A program made the translations under genes and the position numbers. Shown here piece after piece: positions 29,128 to 39,194 of a stretch of DNA of 64,000 nt. Each line of letters starts with the position of its first letter. The first letter of the stretch is position 1. The stretch is taken from assembly GCA_015232405.1 (NCBI GenBank), contig JADFZS010000006.1, positions 1-64,000 of the forward strand. Direction: 5' to 3'. This DNA is from Magnetococcales bacterium (lineage in GTDB: Bacteria; Pseudomonadota; Magnetococcia; Magnetococcales; JADFYX01). The notes beneath the pieces were generated by a model. That model was not told the origin of the DNA. It saw only the letters and a program-made list of their open reading frames with translations, and made no database searches.

Positions 29128-32100
29128 TTAAAGTTGTGGATGCAGTATCAATTCGTGCAGTTTACGCACTAATACCGCAAGAGGCAAATGGTCTGGTTTT
29201 TCATTTAGCTTTAGCTCTTCAAGCAGCTCTTGATAGTGGATGTTTGTGGTGGATACCTCTTGTAGATAACTTTGGAACGCCTCTGCAACCGATTCGTTAT
29301 GGCGTTTAAAAGATATGATTCCCTCAACAAGTCTGGTACGGGTCTCCAAAAGCTCTTTGCGCAGGTTTTCAATGTTCATTCGGCCCCAGTTATCACGGGT
29401 CTGCACCGATTTTAGTTTGTTGTCTATCCATGAAAGGCCAAAAAAATCATCAACCTGAATGTAGAGATGACCAACAGATTCAAACTGGGTATGGAGGGAC
29501 TCCTTGATGTGCAAGATAGCCATTACATCTCTTAAAAATGGCAGCAGAACAGTATCGGTAGATAGCTGCTCTGGCAGACCTTTATCGGTCAGCTCTTTTT
29601 TCTGTTTTTCCAGGGTTTTCATCTGATCCTTGGAGACAAGATCCGGCAGGGAGTCCCATAGATTATTATGAAACGCCTTAATAATTTTGCCATATAGGTT
29701 GATGATATCAATGGAGATGCGATCGGAGTCCAAATGGACCAGCATCCATTTGGCAAGGTGCAAAATGACCCTCTCCATCTGATCCAGGGTTTTATATTTA
29801 ACCGTAGTTGGTATTGCCGGGCCTAAATCGTGAATCTGACTGCGAAAGCTTGGGGCATCTATGAGATTTTCAATTATCAGATAGGCTTTGGTCAATAGTG
29901 CCAGGGGTTTCTCAACTGTGCGGATTTCCCGTACTTTGTTAAACACAGCAAAAAGATGACCAACCCCTGTTTGATTTATAATGCGGTTGGTAATACGGCT
30001 GGCAATGATCTCCCGTTTCAAAAAATGGCTGGAGAGATGTGAGTCAAACTCTCTTCCTATACTGACAGGAAAATAGTCAGATAGATGATGCTCAAAAAAG
30101 GGCATATCAACAATATCGGAAGAGAGGAGCTTTTTTTGTAAATATAACTTGGCATACCCCAACATGATAGCTAGAAGCGGCCTTGGTAGACCTTTTTCAT
30201 CCTGTAGCCACACTGCAAGTCTTTTTAACTTTGGTATATCTTCAGCAGCAAAGTCCAACCCGGCTTTATCCTTTAGAAGATCAAGTGCATCAAGGTATAC
30301 ATCCCCATATTCAATGGAGTTTAACATATCCCGACTGACAGCTTGATGTTGCATAAAGCTATCTTCTAAAACACTGTTTGCCACCTCATCACTCAAGCTG
30401 GCAAGCATTTCGTTGCGGTCTTCTTGGCTTTTTATCTCACCATTTGCCAACAGTAGGTTAAGGAGAATTTTTAAATTGACCTCATGGTCACTTAAATCAA
30501 CACCGCCGGAGTTGTCCAGGGCATCGGTATTTATGCGTCCACCATCCTTACGGGTTGCCATCCGGCTGAACTCAAGCCGTCCCTTTTGGGTAATACCTAG
30601 GTTGCCACCTTCGCCAACAATCAATGCTCGCACTTCACAGCCATTCACACGGACAGAATCGTTACTTTTATCTGAGACATCCTGGTGGCTCTCATCACTG
30701 CTTTTGATGTAGGTTCCAATACCACCGTTGTATAAAAGGTCAACTTTCAACCTTAATAGGTTTTTAATTACATCCTCACCAGAGAGTGACTCCGCCTTGG
30801 TATCCAACAGTTTTTTCAAATGGCTGTTTAGTGGTATCCCTTTTGAAGCTCTTTCAAATATACCACCACCTGTTGAGATTATTTTTTCTGAATAATCACT
30901 CCAAGAGGAGCGGGGCAGGGCGAAAAGTCTCTGGCGTTCAGCATAGCTTTTTTCCGGGTCTGGGTTGGGATCAAGAAAAATATGTTGATGGTTGAAAGCA
31001 CCAACCAGATGGATCTGTTTTGAGGCAAGCATACCGTTGCCAAAAACATCACCAGCCATATCCCCAATAGCCACCACACTAAATGGATCTTTGTGAATAT
31101 CCCGGCCTATCTCAGCAAAATGGAGGGCTATGCACTCCCAGGCTCCCCGGGCGGTTATACCAACTTTTTTATGGTCGTAACCGTTGGAACCACCAGAGGC
31201 AAATGCATCACCTAGCCAAAACTGATACTCATTTTCAGCAATATTATTGGCTAAATCAGAAAAGGAGGCGGTCCCCTTATCGGCTGCAACCACTAGATAA
31301 GGGTCATTATCATCATAAATAACAACATTTTGGGGATGGACTATCTCCTCACCCTCAATGTTGTCGGTGACATCCAACAGTGCTCTGATAAACACCTCAT
31401 ACTGGCTGGCAATCCAATCTTTTTGGCGGTTTTTGGGTTTTTGTTTCAGGTTGGGTATTACAAACCCTCCCTTGGCCCCAAGGGGCACAATTATGGCATT
31501 TTTCACCATTTGGGTTTTCATGAGGCCCAACACCTCTGTACGATAATCTTCCAGACGGTCGGAAAAACGTAAACCGCCACGGGCTACCTCTCCACCCCGC
31601 AAATGGATACCTTCAACGTTGGGTGAGAAGACAAATATCTCTCGCCAAGGTCGGGGTGTGGGCATTTTATCAATTAGGTAACAGTCAATTTTAAAAGATA
31701 TGGCAACCGGAGCAGGGGTTTGAAAATAGTTGGTACGAATGGTCGAGTTAACCACATTAACCAAACCACGGAGCACCTGATCATCTTGCAGGTTAACAAC
31801 CTGGGCCAAGGCATCTTCAATAAGGTTGCTCAACTCTTTACAGGATTTGGTGCGACCTTTGAGTTGAGGGTCAAACCTCGCCAAAAACTGTTTAAGGATG
31901 AGACCCGCAAGCTGATGGTGTTGCAACAATACCCGGTTGATTTGAGTACCGGACAACTCAGGGTTGATCTGTAGTTGATACTGTCGCAACCCTTGTAAAA
32001 GAGACATCTCACGATGGCTCAACCCCTCTAGAAGCACCAGTCTGTTTAGTTCATTGTCCAGTAACGTCTCTGTCCTAAGAGCTTCCAGGGCGCTGCGGAA

Positions 32101-33978
32101 ATTATCAGATTGATTATAGATTTTCAGGCGTTCTTCATTGCTGCCACCAACCTCAAAACGTTGGATGATGATGGGTGGACCATCGCCATTTGCAACAGTA
32201 GATGAAAGCTCATGGAGACAGGTTATGCCAAAATGGTCGAATGTTTGAATCATCTTGGTCAGCTCCACTGCCTTTGTGGAGTATAGTTTTACATAGGTTC
32301 TACCAGATTTATGACGTAACAATCGCGAGGCAAAAGGATCTTTTCCTGTCATGGATTCAATGATCTTGATATCTTTTGCTGCCTGTTCCGGTAGGGTCGC
32401 CTCTTTGTAAATTTGCTCAAAGCGTTTGCTATATTGGCTAAAATAATAAAGTGCCTGTTTTTGGTTATGGGCGGCTAACAGTATCTTTTTGAGACCATCA
32501 TCCCAGGTCATAACCAGCTTTTCTATCTCATCTTGGACCAATTCAGGATCAAAGCTTGCAGGTTTTTTGGGATTGTGGTTGGCATAACAGACAATAAAAA
32601 ATAGGGAACCGCTCTCTGAAACATTTATGGAGGTGATGGGGTTTTTTAGATGTTTGGAGATGGTTGCCGCCACTCGCTCCTCAAGATGGGCCTTATAGCG
32701 GTTACGAGAGATGGTGGTCAATATGGAGACATAGTTTCCATGCTGCCCCAAACGACTGCTGATACAGATATCTGTATCACTCTGCATCTTCAATATATTG
32801 CGAATTTGATCGGTTAAAATTTCTGGTTCCGAGTAAAATAGCTCCCGCAGTGGCATACGGTCAAACAGACTGCGAAACTCGTGGCGAAGATAGGAACCTG
32901 TAGCATAACCTGAGAGTGCGAGGGTTTTATTCAACTTCTCAGAGAGAATTGGCACCATGGAGGCGCGACTACTGTGGGCAGTGCGAGAAAAACGGCCCAA
33001 CACCAATATCACATCCCAGCTATCGGGTTCGCTTCCAGGATGGCGAATGGTAAAAAAGTCCACCCCTTCAGAGTCATAAATGATTGATTGACCATGCTGA
33101 CAATACTCCATAGCCACCCCAACATACTGGGAAGATTGGGGGTTGTTGATTATGGACTCAATCTCTTGACGCAGGCCGGGAGTAATCTGTTCCAGGAGGG
33201 CGTCTGGGTTTTTGCCGCGAAATATACCTAAGGCGAGCTGCTCTTGGTTATAGATTATGTTGGACTGCTTCTGGGTAAAACCCTGTAGACCCATAAAAAC
33301 AAAATTGTTATCAAGGGTCCAATGGAGGAAATTACTATCCATGGTACGACTTGATTTAGTCAGTGTCATGGCCTCTTTATTTATAATTTCAATAACTTCA
33401 GGAAAATCATCCACAGAGTGTTTGACAGAGGTGAGGGTTGCTACCAGATCTGAACGCATCTTGTTTAAAGCTTTTTTGTCTGGCAACACCTCCAACAGAA
33501 TAAAGAGAATCATCTCTTGTTGAAAGCCATTCTCATTTTTTCCCCCTGATGATTCGCTTTCAGCCTTTATCTTTTTGATTTTGCCGCTTTTATCCCGCTG
33601 TACACAAAAAGTTGAGTGGGTTTTGGCATAAATTGTATAGCCACATTTTTTCAGATAATTGGTAAGTGTACCCAGAATAAAAGGGGTATCTGTTAAATGG
33701 ACTATGGCCTGTGTCTCATCATTCTCTTTAACAGAGTTAACTTGAACCTTTACCTCTTCATTATAGCTGCTAGGTGGTTTTGAGAAAAAATTGAAAAGAT
33801 TTGTCAAAACCGCTTTGCTATGCCAGTTATGGGTCTCATCAATTGGGGAACACTGCATATCTGTTAGGATAATCTGCAAAAAGCTTTTTAAAATCGGTTT
33901 GTCAGCATCGGCAACAAGAGTATCTGTCTCTTTGATGAGGGCCTCAATGACTGAATTGGACTCAATGCATGATCTCAT
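29128..33978 (-). CDS. NAD-specific glutamate dehydrogenase, large (GDH-1600) type
   Basis: Converts glutamate to 2-oxoglutarate and ammonia with NAD, mainly catabolic. This is the long proteobacterial type (Bac_GDH); about 1616 residues from ATG at 33978. The catalytic core near residues 800-900 shows RGGEVARGGLRFSDR and the substrate lysine region VPLGAKGGFV. The nucleotide-binding half follows with AIGDMAGDVFGNGML and VGEGGNLGITQKGR. An upstream in-frame start at 34086 is possible, but it would read through the perfect hairpin at 34024-34049, so I prefer the internal ATG. Confidence 0.95.
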   Translation of the reverse strand: MRSCIESNSVIEALIKETDTLVADADKPILKSFLQIILTDMQCSPIDETHNWHSKAVLTNLFNFFSKPPSSYNEEVKVQVNSVKENDETQAIVHLTDTPFILGTLTNYLKKCGYTIYAKTHSTFCVQRDKSGKIKKIKAESESSGGKNENGFQQEMILFILLEVLPDKKALNKMRSDLVATLTSVKHSVDDFPEVIEIINKEAMTLTKSSRTMDSNFLHWTLDNNFVFMGLQGFTQKQSNIIYNQEQLALGIFRGKNPDALLEQITPGLRQEIESIINNPQSSQYVGVAMEYCQHGQSIIYDSEGVDFFTIRHPGSEPDSWDVILVLGRFSRTAHSSRASMVPILSEKLNKTLALSGYATGSYLRHEFRSLFDRMPLRELFYSEPEILTDQIRNILKMQSDTDICISSRLGQHGNYVSILTTISRNRYKAHLEERVAATISKHLKNPITSINVSESGSLFFIVCYANHNPKKPASFDPELVQDEIEKLVMTWDDGLKKILLAAHNQKQALYYFSQYSKRFEQIYKEATLPEQAAKDIKIIESMTGKDPFASRLLRHKSGRTYVKLYSTKAVELTKMIQTFDHFGITCLHELSSTVANGDGPPIIIQRFEVGGSNEERLKIYNQSDNFRSALEALRTETLLDNELNRLVLLEGLSHREMSLLQGLRQYQLQINPELSGTQINRVLLQHHQLAGLILKQFLARFDPQLKGRTKSCKELSNLIEDALAQVVNLQDDQVLRGLVNVVNSTIRTNYFQTPAPVAISFKIDCYLIDKMPTPRPWREIFVFSPNVEGIHLRGGEVARGGLRFSDRLEDYRTEVLGLMKTQMVKNAIIVPLGAKGGFVIPNLKQKPKNRQKDWIASQYEVFIRALLDVTDNIEGEEIVHPQNVVIYDDNDPYLVVAADKGTASFSDLANNIAENEYQFWLGDAFASGGSNGYDHKKVGITARGAWECIALHFAEIGRDIHKDPFSVVAIGDMAGDVFGNGMLASKQIHLVGAFNHQHIFLDPNPDPEKSYAERQRLFALPRSSWSDYSEKIISTGGGIFERASKGIPLNSHLKKLLDTKAESLSGEDVIKNLLRLKVDLLYNGGIGTYIKSSDESHQDVSDKSNDSVRVNGCEVRALIVGEGGNLGITQKGRLEFSRMATRKDGGRINTDALDNSGGVDLSDHEVNLKILLNLLLANGEIKSQEDRNEMLASLSDEVANSVLEDSFMQHQAVSRDMLNSIEYGDVYLDALDLLKDKAGLDFAAEDIPKLKRLAVWLQDEKGLPRPLLAIMLGYAKLYLQKKLLSSDIVDMPFFEHHLSDYFPVSIGREFDSHLSSHFLKREIIASRITNRIINQTGVGHLFAVFNKVREIRTVEKPLALLTKAYLIIENLIDAPSFRSQIHDLGPAIPTTVKYKTLDQMERVILHLAKWMLVHLDSDRISIDIINLYGKIIKAFHNNLWDSLPDLVSKDQMKTLEKQKKELTDKGLPEQLSTDTVLLPFLRDVMAILHIKESLHTQFESVGHLYIQVDDFFGLSWIDNKLKSVQTRDNWGRMNIENLRKELLETRTRLVEGIISFKRHNESVAEAFQSYLQEVSTTNIHYQELLEELKLNEKPDHLPLAVLVRKLHELILHPQL

Positions 33979-34023
33979 GGTTAGACCCTTAATTTGATTT
34001 TTAATCGGATAAAAGCGAAGGAT

Positions 34024-34049
34024 TACCGGGTCGCAAAAACGACCCGGTA
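34024..34049 (-). promoter_or_regulatory. Hairpin in the glutamate dehydrogenase leader
   Basis: Perfect 10-bp inverted repeat (TACCGGGTCG and CGACCCGGTA) with a 6-base loop, 46-71 bases upstream of the preferred ATG at 33978. It is GC-rich in otherwise AT-rich surroundings. On the minus strand the loop is TTTTTG and no T tract follows. A leader regulatory or mRNA-stability role is inferred. Confidence 0.5.
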
Positions 34050-34221
34050 TATTGTATAGAGAATTTAAACAACCTGAACATTCCACTCTATCTTTTTAAA
34101 AATGCGTTTTATAAAAAGATATTTAAATAGTATGAACATCTGCTCTCTTAAACTTTAAAGGAAAATATGACCGTTCTTTTCATATATCCATATCATATTG
34201 GTGTTGCTATCTACGGTATAA

Positions 34222-34428
34222 TTATGCTGTGTGTTGGTTGAGAATCGTAGCCATTTTATCTTTGAGTAAGAGCTTCTCTTTTTTGAGTTTATCCAGGTTG
34301 AATTTATCTAAGGTTCGGCCCGACGTATCGACTTTGGTTTTGATGGTTTGATATTTATCGTGTAAGTCCCGGAACTGCTCATCTGTTTCCAGAAGCTCTT
34401 TTACTGCTTGCAGTTGATCCTCGAACAT
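34222..34428 (-). CDS. YdcH family (DUF465) protein
   Basis: 68 residues forming one helical hairpin with the DUF465 pattern: FRDLHDKYQTIKTKVDT followed by a Lys/Leu-rich second helix, LDKLKKEKLLLKDKM. Its function is unknown. A strong GAGGAG ribosome site precedes the ATG. It lies 43 bases after rnhA in the same direction. Confidence 0.85.
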   Translation of the reverse strand: MFEDQLQAVKELLETDEQFRDLHDKYQTIKTKVDTSGRTLDKFNLDKLKKEKLLLKDKMATILNQHTA

Positions 34429-34471
34429 ATATTTCTCCTCATTATTAGAACTACTACTTCATTAATAATCG

Positions 34472-34987
34472 CTAGGGTTGATCTGTTGGATCAATCTCTT
34501 CCCCAGCAGGGTCTATTGGTAATTCTCCCGCCTGGCCCAATTTAACTGCGCCTTGGGCCAATTGGTCAACTGTTTCATTGTCTATGTTACCAGAGTGGCC
34601 TCTCACCCATCTCCATTCTACATCATGTTTAACACAAATCGTATCTAATCTTTTCCAAAGATCAGCATTTTTTACCGGTTTTTTGTCAGCTTTGCGCCAG
34701 CCACGTTTTTTCCAGTTGAAAATCCATTTGGTAATACCATCTTTTACATAGTTGGAATCTGTCGTCAAAACAACCTTACACGGCCTTTTCAATGTCTCCA
34801 AAGCGTGTATGGCAGCTAACATCTCCATGCGATTGTTGGTGGTATTGGGGGCATATCCAGAAATTTCGCGCCTGTTGTCTCCGTAGCGAAGAAGCACTCC
34901 CCAACCTCCAGGGCCGGGATTGCCAGAACAGGCTCCGTCAGTAAAAATTTCTACTGTTTGTGTTGTAGTAGATGTTGCAGTGTCCAA
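34472..34987 (-). CDS. rnhA: Ribonuclease HI
   Basis: Degrades the RNA strand of RNA-DNA hybrids. Catalytic residues are visible in [16 protein letters not shown] (first Asp), [13 protein letters not shown] (Glu), [12 protein letters not shown] (second Asp) and [17 protein letters not shown] (His and last Asp). The start is probably TTG at 34987; no ATG occurs before the catalytic motif. At 171 residues it carries a short acidic C-terminal tail ([12 protein letters not shown]) beyond the E. coli length. Confidence 0.95.
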   Translation of the reverse strand: MDTATSTTTQTVEIFTDGACSGNPGPGGWGVLLRYGDNRREISGYAPNTTNNRMEMLAAIHALETLKRPCKVVLTTDSNYVKDGITKWIFNWKKRGWRKADKKPVKNADLWKRLDTICVKHDVEWRWVRGHSGNIDNETVDQLAQGAVKLGQAGELPIDPAGEEIDPTDQP

Positions 34988-35244
34988 GTCTATCCAATCT
35001 GCCCATTTTGTATATGGGCTTTAAAGCCTTATTTACCTGATCAAAGAAAAAATGTCGGCCTATGTAATTAGTATGATACTCTTACAAAAAGTTCCAGTGT
35101 CAAATATAATATACAGGGGATAAAAGCCCCTTTAAAGACTAATATGGGTCAAAAAAATAAAAAATCAATGATTGTGCTTTAGATTTGCTTTCCAGTACCA
35201 TTATTTTTAATCATTATGACCCTTGATGCAAGAAAGGAATAAAA

Positions 35245-36255
35245 ATGGCCAAGGTATTAGTTACAGGAGCTGCTGGATTTATCGGTTCAAACCTCTCAGG
35301 TAGGCTATTGGATAAGGGGGATGTTGTAATAGGTTTAGATAATTTAAACCCCTATTATGATGTTAACCTGAAAAAAGCTCGTCTCCAAAGGCTGCTAAAC
35401 CGTGATGGTTTTGTCCATGTCAATTTGGATCTAGAAGATAGAGCAGGCATTGAGAATCTATTTAAAAATGAGAAATTTGACAAAGTTGTCAATTTAGCTG
35501 CCCAAGCTGGCGTTCGATACTCCTTGGAGAATCCCCTGGCCTATGTAGATACCAATATGGTTGGTTTTGCCCATCTGCTAGAGGGGTGTCGCCACAACGG
35601 TGTAGAACATTTTGTCTTTGCCTCATCATCCTCAGTCTACGGGGCCAACACCAACATGCCTTTTTCGGTCCATAATAATGTTGACCATCCACTCTCTCTC
35701 TACGCAGCATCAAAAAAAGCCAATGAGTTAATGGCCCACACCTACGCCCATCTATTCCGATTACCAGTTACGGGACTGCGCTTTTTTACAGTTTATGGTC
35801 CTTGGGGAAGGCCGGATATGGCACTCTATCTCTTTACCAAGGCAATTTTGGCCGGTGAGCAGATAAATGTGTTCAACAACGGTAAAATGCGCAGAGACTT
35901 TACCTATATTGATGATATCGTCGAGGGTATTGTCAGGGTATTGGACCGCATTCCCACCCCCAACCCCCAGTGGGACAGCGACAACCCTGACCCTGCTACC
36001 AGTAACGCCCCTTATAAAATTTACAATATAGGCAATAACAATCAGGTAGAACTTATGAGTTATATCAGAGCGTTGGAAGAGTCTCTGGGGATCTCTGCCA
36101 AGATGAATATGATGGGAATGCAGCCTGGAGATGTTCCTGCTACCTGGGCCAATGTTGATGATTTAATCGAAGATGTTGGGTTTAGACCACAGACCACAGT
36201 ACAGGAGGGCATAAGCCGTTTTGTCGAGTGGTATCGGCAGTATCATAAAATATAA
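35245..36255 (+). CDS. NAD-dependent nucleotide-sugar epimerase, UDP-glucuronate 4-epimerase type
   Basis: Extended short-chain dehydrogenase of 336 residues. The NAD loop is GAAGFIGSN (residues 8-16), then GLDNLNPYYDV, typical of UDP-glucuronate 4-epimerases of capsule and LPS clusters. The catalytic SSSVYG and YAASKKANE (Tyr-x3-Lys) are present, and RRDFTYIDDIVEGI is conserved. It likely makes UDP-galacturonate for surface polysaccharide. AAGGAA precedes the ATG. It stands alone, with a two-component pair following after 27 bases. Confidence 0.9.
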   Translation: MAKVLVTGAAGFIGSNLSGRLLDKGDVVIGLDNLNPYYDVNLKKARLQRLLNRDGFVHVNLDLEDRAGIENLFKNEKFDKVVNLAAQAGVRYSLENPLAYVDTNMVGFAHLLEGCRHNGVEHFVFASSSSVYGANTNMPFSVHNNVDHPLSLYAASKKANELMAHTYAHLFRLPVTGLRFFTVYGPWGRPDMALYLFTKAILAGEQINVFNNGKMRRDFTYIDDIVEGIVRVLDRIPTPNPQWDSDNPDPATSNAPYKIYNIGNNNQVELMSYIRALEESLGISAKMNMMGMQPGDVPATWANVDDLIEDVGFRPQTTVQEGISRFVEWYRQYHKI

Positions 36256-36282
36256 TACAGTAAGTATTTTAGGGGGCTGAAT

Positions 36283-37455
36283 GTGGGTAGTAAGAAAAAG
36301 CGCAAGAAAAAGGCTTATGTAGGAAAAAAAAAGCAAGATAATAGCCGCACCTGGCAGTTTGAAAATACCCCTGATGTTATATATACGGTGGATAGCAGTC
36401 GTCAGATACTGTTGATGAATCGAGATATGTCCGGGTATAGCCCCAAACAGTTGTTGGGCAAGGATTCCGCTGTGCTCTTTCCCTCTCGCATCAAGGGTTG
36501 GTATCAAAAAAGGCTCAAACGGGCGTTTGCTACAGGCAATGTGGTTAACTTTCAATTTTCCACCGAAGATTCTATTTGGTGGGAGATTAGAATAGTACCG
36601 GTACGCCACGACAAGGAGATAGAAGAGGCCATTGTAATATGTTCTGATGTGACCGAAAGACGTATTCGACAGGCCCAGGCTATACGTCATGCTCGCTTGG
36701 CTACCATAGGAGTTCTATCTGCTGGGGTTGCCCACGAAATCAACAACCCAAATGGCGCCAATCTTTTTAACGCCACACTCCTTGGGCGAGCTTGGGAGGA
36801 GATGTTACCAATTCTTGAGGATTATCACGCTGAAAATGGTGATTTTTCTTTGGCAGGACTTCCCTATAGCGAGGCTATAAAGACCATACCCACCATTATA
36901 AAAGAGGTGACGAACAATACTGAGCGCATTAGTAACATTGTTGATAGTTTGAAACATTTTGCTGGACAAGATGATGAAAAACTGGACGAATATGTAAATA
37001 TCAACAGTACGTTGCGCGCAACCATGATGATTCTCAACCATAAGGTTCGCAAACATACCGATAATCTTAAACTCTCACTGGGAAAATCCTTGCCAAAAAT
37101 ATTGGGCAACTCCCGGCAGTTGGAGCAGGTATTTATCAATGTAATATTAAATGCCATGCAATCTCTTGCTTCCAGAGATAGAGGGGTTACGGTATCTACC
37201 AGCTATAATAAAAAAAATGCCAAGGTTATCATTGTAGTAGAAGATGAAGGGTGTGGTGTAGAAGCGCAAAATATTTCACGACTTACAGAACCATTCTATT
37301 CCACCAAGACAAATCTTGGGGGTACTGGTTTGGGACTTTCAATCTCCAACTTAATCATAATAAAACACGGTGGTACAATTCATTTTGAGCAGCGCACAAA
37401 GGGTGGAACCAGGGTCACCATTAACTTTCCTGTAACCAGAACTGGGGGTAAATAA
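36283..37455 (+). CDS. Cytoplasmic PAS-domain sensor histidine kinase
   Basis: 390 residues with no membrane segment. A very basic N-terminus (first 20 residues) is followed by a PAS domain at about 22-135. The phospho-His is in SAGVAHEINNPNG (about residue 151). The ATPase domain has the N box VFINVILNAMQSL, G1 VEDEGCGVE and G2 GGTGLGLSISN. GTG start after GGGGG. The next gene, a sigma-54 activator, begins 3 bases after its stop, so this is an NtrB/NtrC-style pair. Confidence 0.93.
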   Translation: MGSKKKRKKKAYVGKKKQDNSRTWQFENTPDVIYTVDSSRQILLMNRDMSGYSPKQLLGKDSAVLFPSRIKGWYQKRLKRAFATGNVVNFQFSTEDSIWWEIRIVPVRHDKEIEEAIVICSDVTERRIRQAQAIRHARLATIGVLSAGVAHEINNPNGANLFNATLLGRAWEEMLPILEDYHAENGDFSLAGLPYSEAIKTIPTIIKEVTNNTERISNIVDSLKHFAGQDDEKLDEYVNINSTLRATMMILNHKVRKHTDNLKLSLGKSLPKILGNSRQLEQVFINVILNAMQSLASRDRGVTVSTSYNKKNAKVIIVVEDEGCGVEAQNISRLTEPFYSTKTNLGGTGLGLSISNLIIIKHGGTIHFEQRTKGGTRVTINFPVTRTGGK

Positions 37456-37457
37456 TA

Positions 37458-38882
37458 GTGGCTGATTCCCAATATGGAGCACCCAATATTTTATTGATTG
37501 ATGATGATGCCTCTGTTGTTTTCAGCACCTCTACCATACTGCGCGGTGCTGGTTTTACTGATATAGATACTCTGACCGATAGTCGAGAGGTGATGAAGTT
37601 TTTGGCGGTCAACAAGGTTGGAGTTTTGGTTCTTGATCTTTTCATGCCCCATATATCAGGTGAAAAGCTAATTCCCCAAATCCGCATGCAACACCCCGAT
37701 CTACCAATTATTGTCATGACCGCATCCAATGAGGTGGAAAAGGCGGTCTTCTGTATGAAGCATGGTGCATTTGATTTTTTGGTTAAACCTATTGATGAAA
37801 ATCGTTTTTTGACCACAGTTAAAAAAGCGTTGGAGTTAAGAAGCTTAAGACAGCAGGTAGATGATCTCAAACGGTCATTGCTAACAGGACGTTTAGAGAA
37901 TGAATCGGCTTTTTCTGCCATTGTCACCAAAAGTCAAAAAATGCGAGCCTTGTTTCAGTATATGACCTCTGTGGCCTCATCTTCTGAACCGGTGATGATT
38001 ACTGGGGAGACTGGGGTTGGTAAAGAGTTGATCGCCCGAGCACTGCATCTGGCGAGTGGTCGTACAGGGGATATGATCGCAATCAACATAGCTGGTCTGG
38101 ATGATGCTCTTTTTTCCGATACACTTTTTGGTCATAAAAAGGGGGCTTTTTCCGGTGCAAATCAAAAACGCCAAGGTATGATATCCCGGGCCAAGGGTGG
38201 CACTCTGTTTCTCGATGAGGTTGGCGACCTCGATCCCCAATCACAGGTAAAACTGTTGCGACTTTTACAAGAGCGTATCTATTATCAGCTTGGTGGTGAT
38301 GTTCCAATGCTCTCAGATGCCCATATTTTGTGTGCAACAAATCAAAACCTACGAAAATTGATGGAAGCAGGGCGGTTTCGGGCTGATCTCTATTTTCGTT
38401 TGAGTGTCCATGAGGTTGAGGTGCTGCCTTTACGTGAACGTTCTGAGGATATCCCTTTATTGACAAACCATTTTTTGGAGATGGCAGCAAATTCACTGGA
38501 TAAACCCATACCAACTCCACCACCTGAACTATATACCCTGCTGGCATCATATCATTTTCCTGGCAATATTCGGGAGTTACGTTCCATGATATTTGATGCG
38601 GTAGCTCGACATAAATCTGGCATGTTATCCATGGAGCGGTTTAAAACATTGATCCACGACCGCAGTGGTAACACAACAGACCATGGTGGTGTAACTAAAG
38701 AGGGTGTATCAGAGGGGTTTGACAGTTTTTCCAGTACACTGCCAACATTAAAAGAGGTTGAGGAGCGTCTCATTAAAGAGGCCCTACAACGAGCCAAAGG
38801 CAACCAAGGTATAGCGGCAGGATTTTTGGGGATATCCCGTCAGGCTCTCAACCAACGTTTAAAAAAGAAGAGACAGGAATAG
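37458..38882 (+). CDS. NtrC-family sigma-54-dependent response regulator (GAFSGA variant)
   Basis: 474 residues. The receiver domain has the acidic pocket DDD at 15-17 and phospho-acceptor Asp60 (LVLDLFMPH). The AAA+ domain has Walker A GETGVGKEL near 180 and Walker B GGTLFLDEVGDL. A Fis-type HTH closes the protein (GIAAGFLGISRQALNQRL). The loop that touches sigma-54 reads GAFSGA, not the usual GAFTGA, near residue 229. GTG start. It is paired with the preceding PAS kinase; target genes are not evident. Confidence 0.95.
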   Translation: MADSQYGAPNILLIDDDASVVFSTSTILRGAGFTDIDTLTDSREVMKFLAVNKVGVLVLDLFMPHISGEKLIPQIRMQHPDLPIIVMTASNEVEKAVFCMKHGAFDFLVKPIDENRFLTTVKKALELRSLRQQVDDLKRSLLTGRLENESAFSAIVTKSQKMRALFQYMTSVASSSEPVMITGETGVGKELIARALHLASGRTGDMIAINIAGLDDALFSDTLFGHKKGAFSGANQKRQGMISRAKGGTLFLDEVGDLDPQSQVKLLRLLQERIYYQLGGDVPMLSDAHILCATNQNLRKLMEAGRFRADLYFRLSVHEVEVLPLRERSEDIPLLTNHFLEMAANSLDKPIPTPPPELYTLLASYHFPGNIRELRSMIFDAVARHKSGMLSMERFKTLIHDRSGNTTDHGGVTKEGVSEGFDSFSSTLPTLKEVEERLIKEALQRAKGNQGIAAGFLGISRQALNQRLKKKRQE

Positions 38883-39194
38883 TTTGTCATAAATAAAATT
38901 ATTTTTTTCCAACCCTTTGCCCCTTTTACGAAGGGTGCAATAAAAGTTGCAGTAGATGAAATTTATTCATGCAATGTATATAGTTGAAAATATTACTAAA
39001 AAGATCTGTTTTTCAAGTTTTCTGAAATATTTCAATCACCTCTTTGCCGTATCATGACATATTCAATAAACTATTCATCCCGCTGAAAATAAAAGAAAAT
39101 TCCTAATAAGCAAATAATGGTCTTATTATTGCGTTATGGATATTGTATGCAAGAAACACATCTTAACCTAATTTCATTATAAGGGGTGGATTAA
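38883..39194. other. Intergenic region after the NtrC-type regulator
   Basis: 312 AT-rich bases. A short imperfect hairpin occurs near 38921-38938 (ACCCTT...AAGGGT), with no T tract. A pair of GG and GC near 39138-39150 resembles a sigma-54 site but with the wrong spacing. No gene seen. Confidence 0.5.

Noticed and set aside
39131-39155. Sigma-54 promoter (GG ... GC) upstream of the 39195 gene
   Set aside because: The GG and GC are separated by 9 bases instead of the required 10, and the flanking bases do not match.
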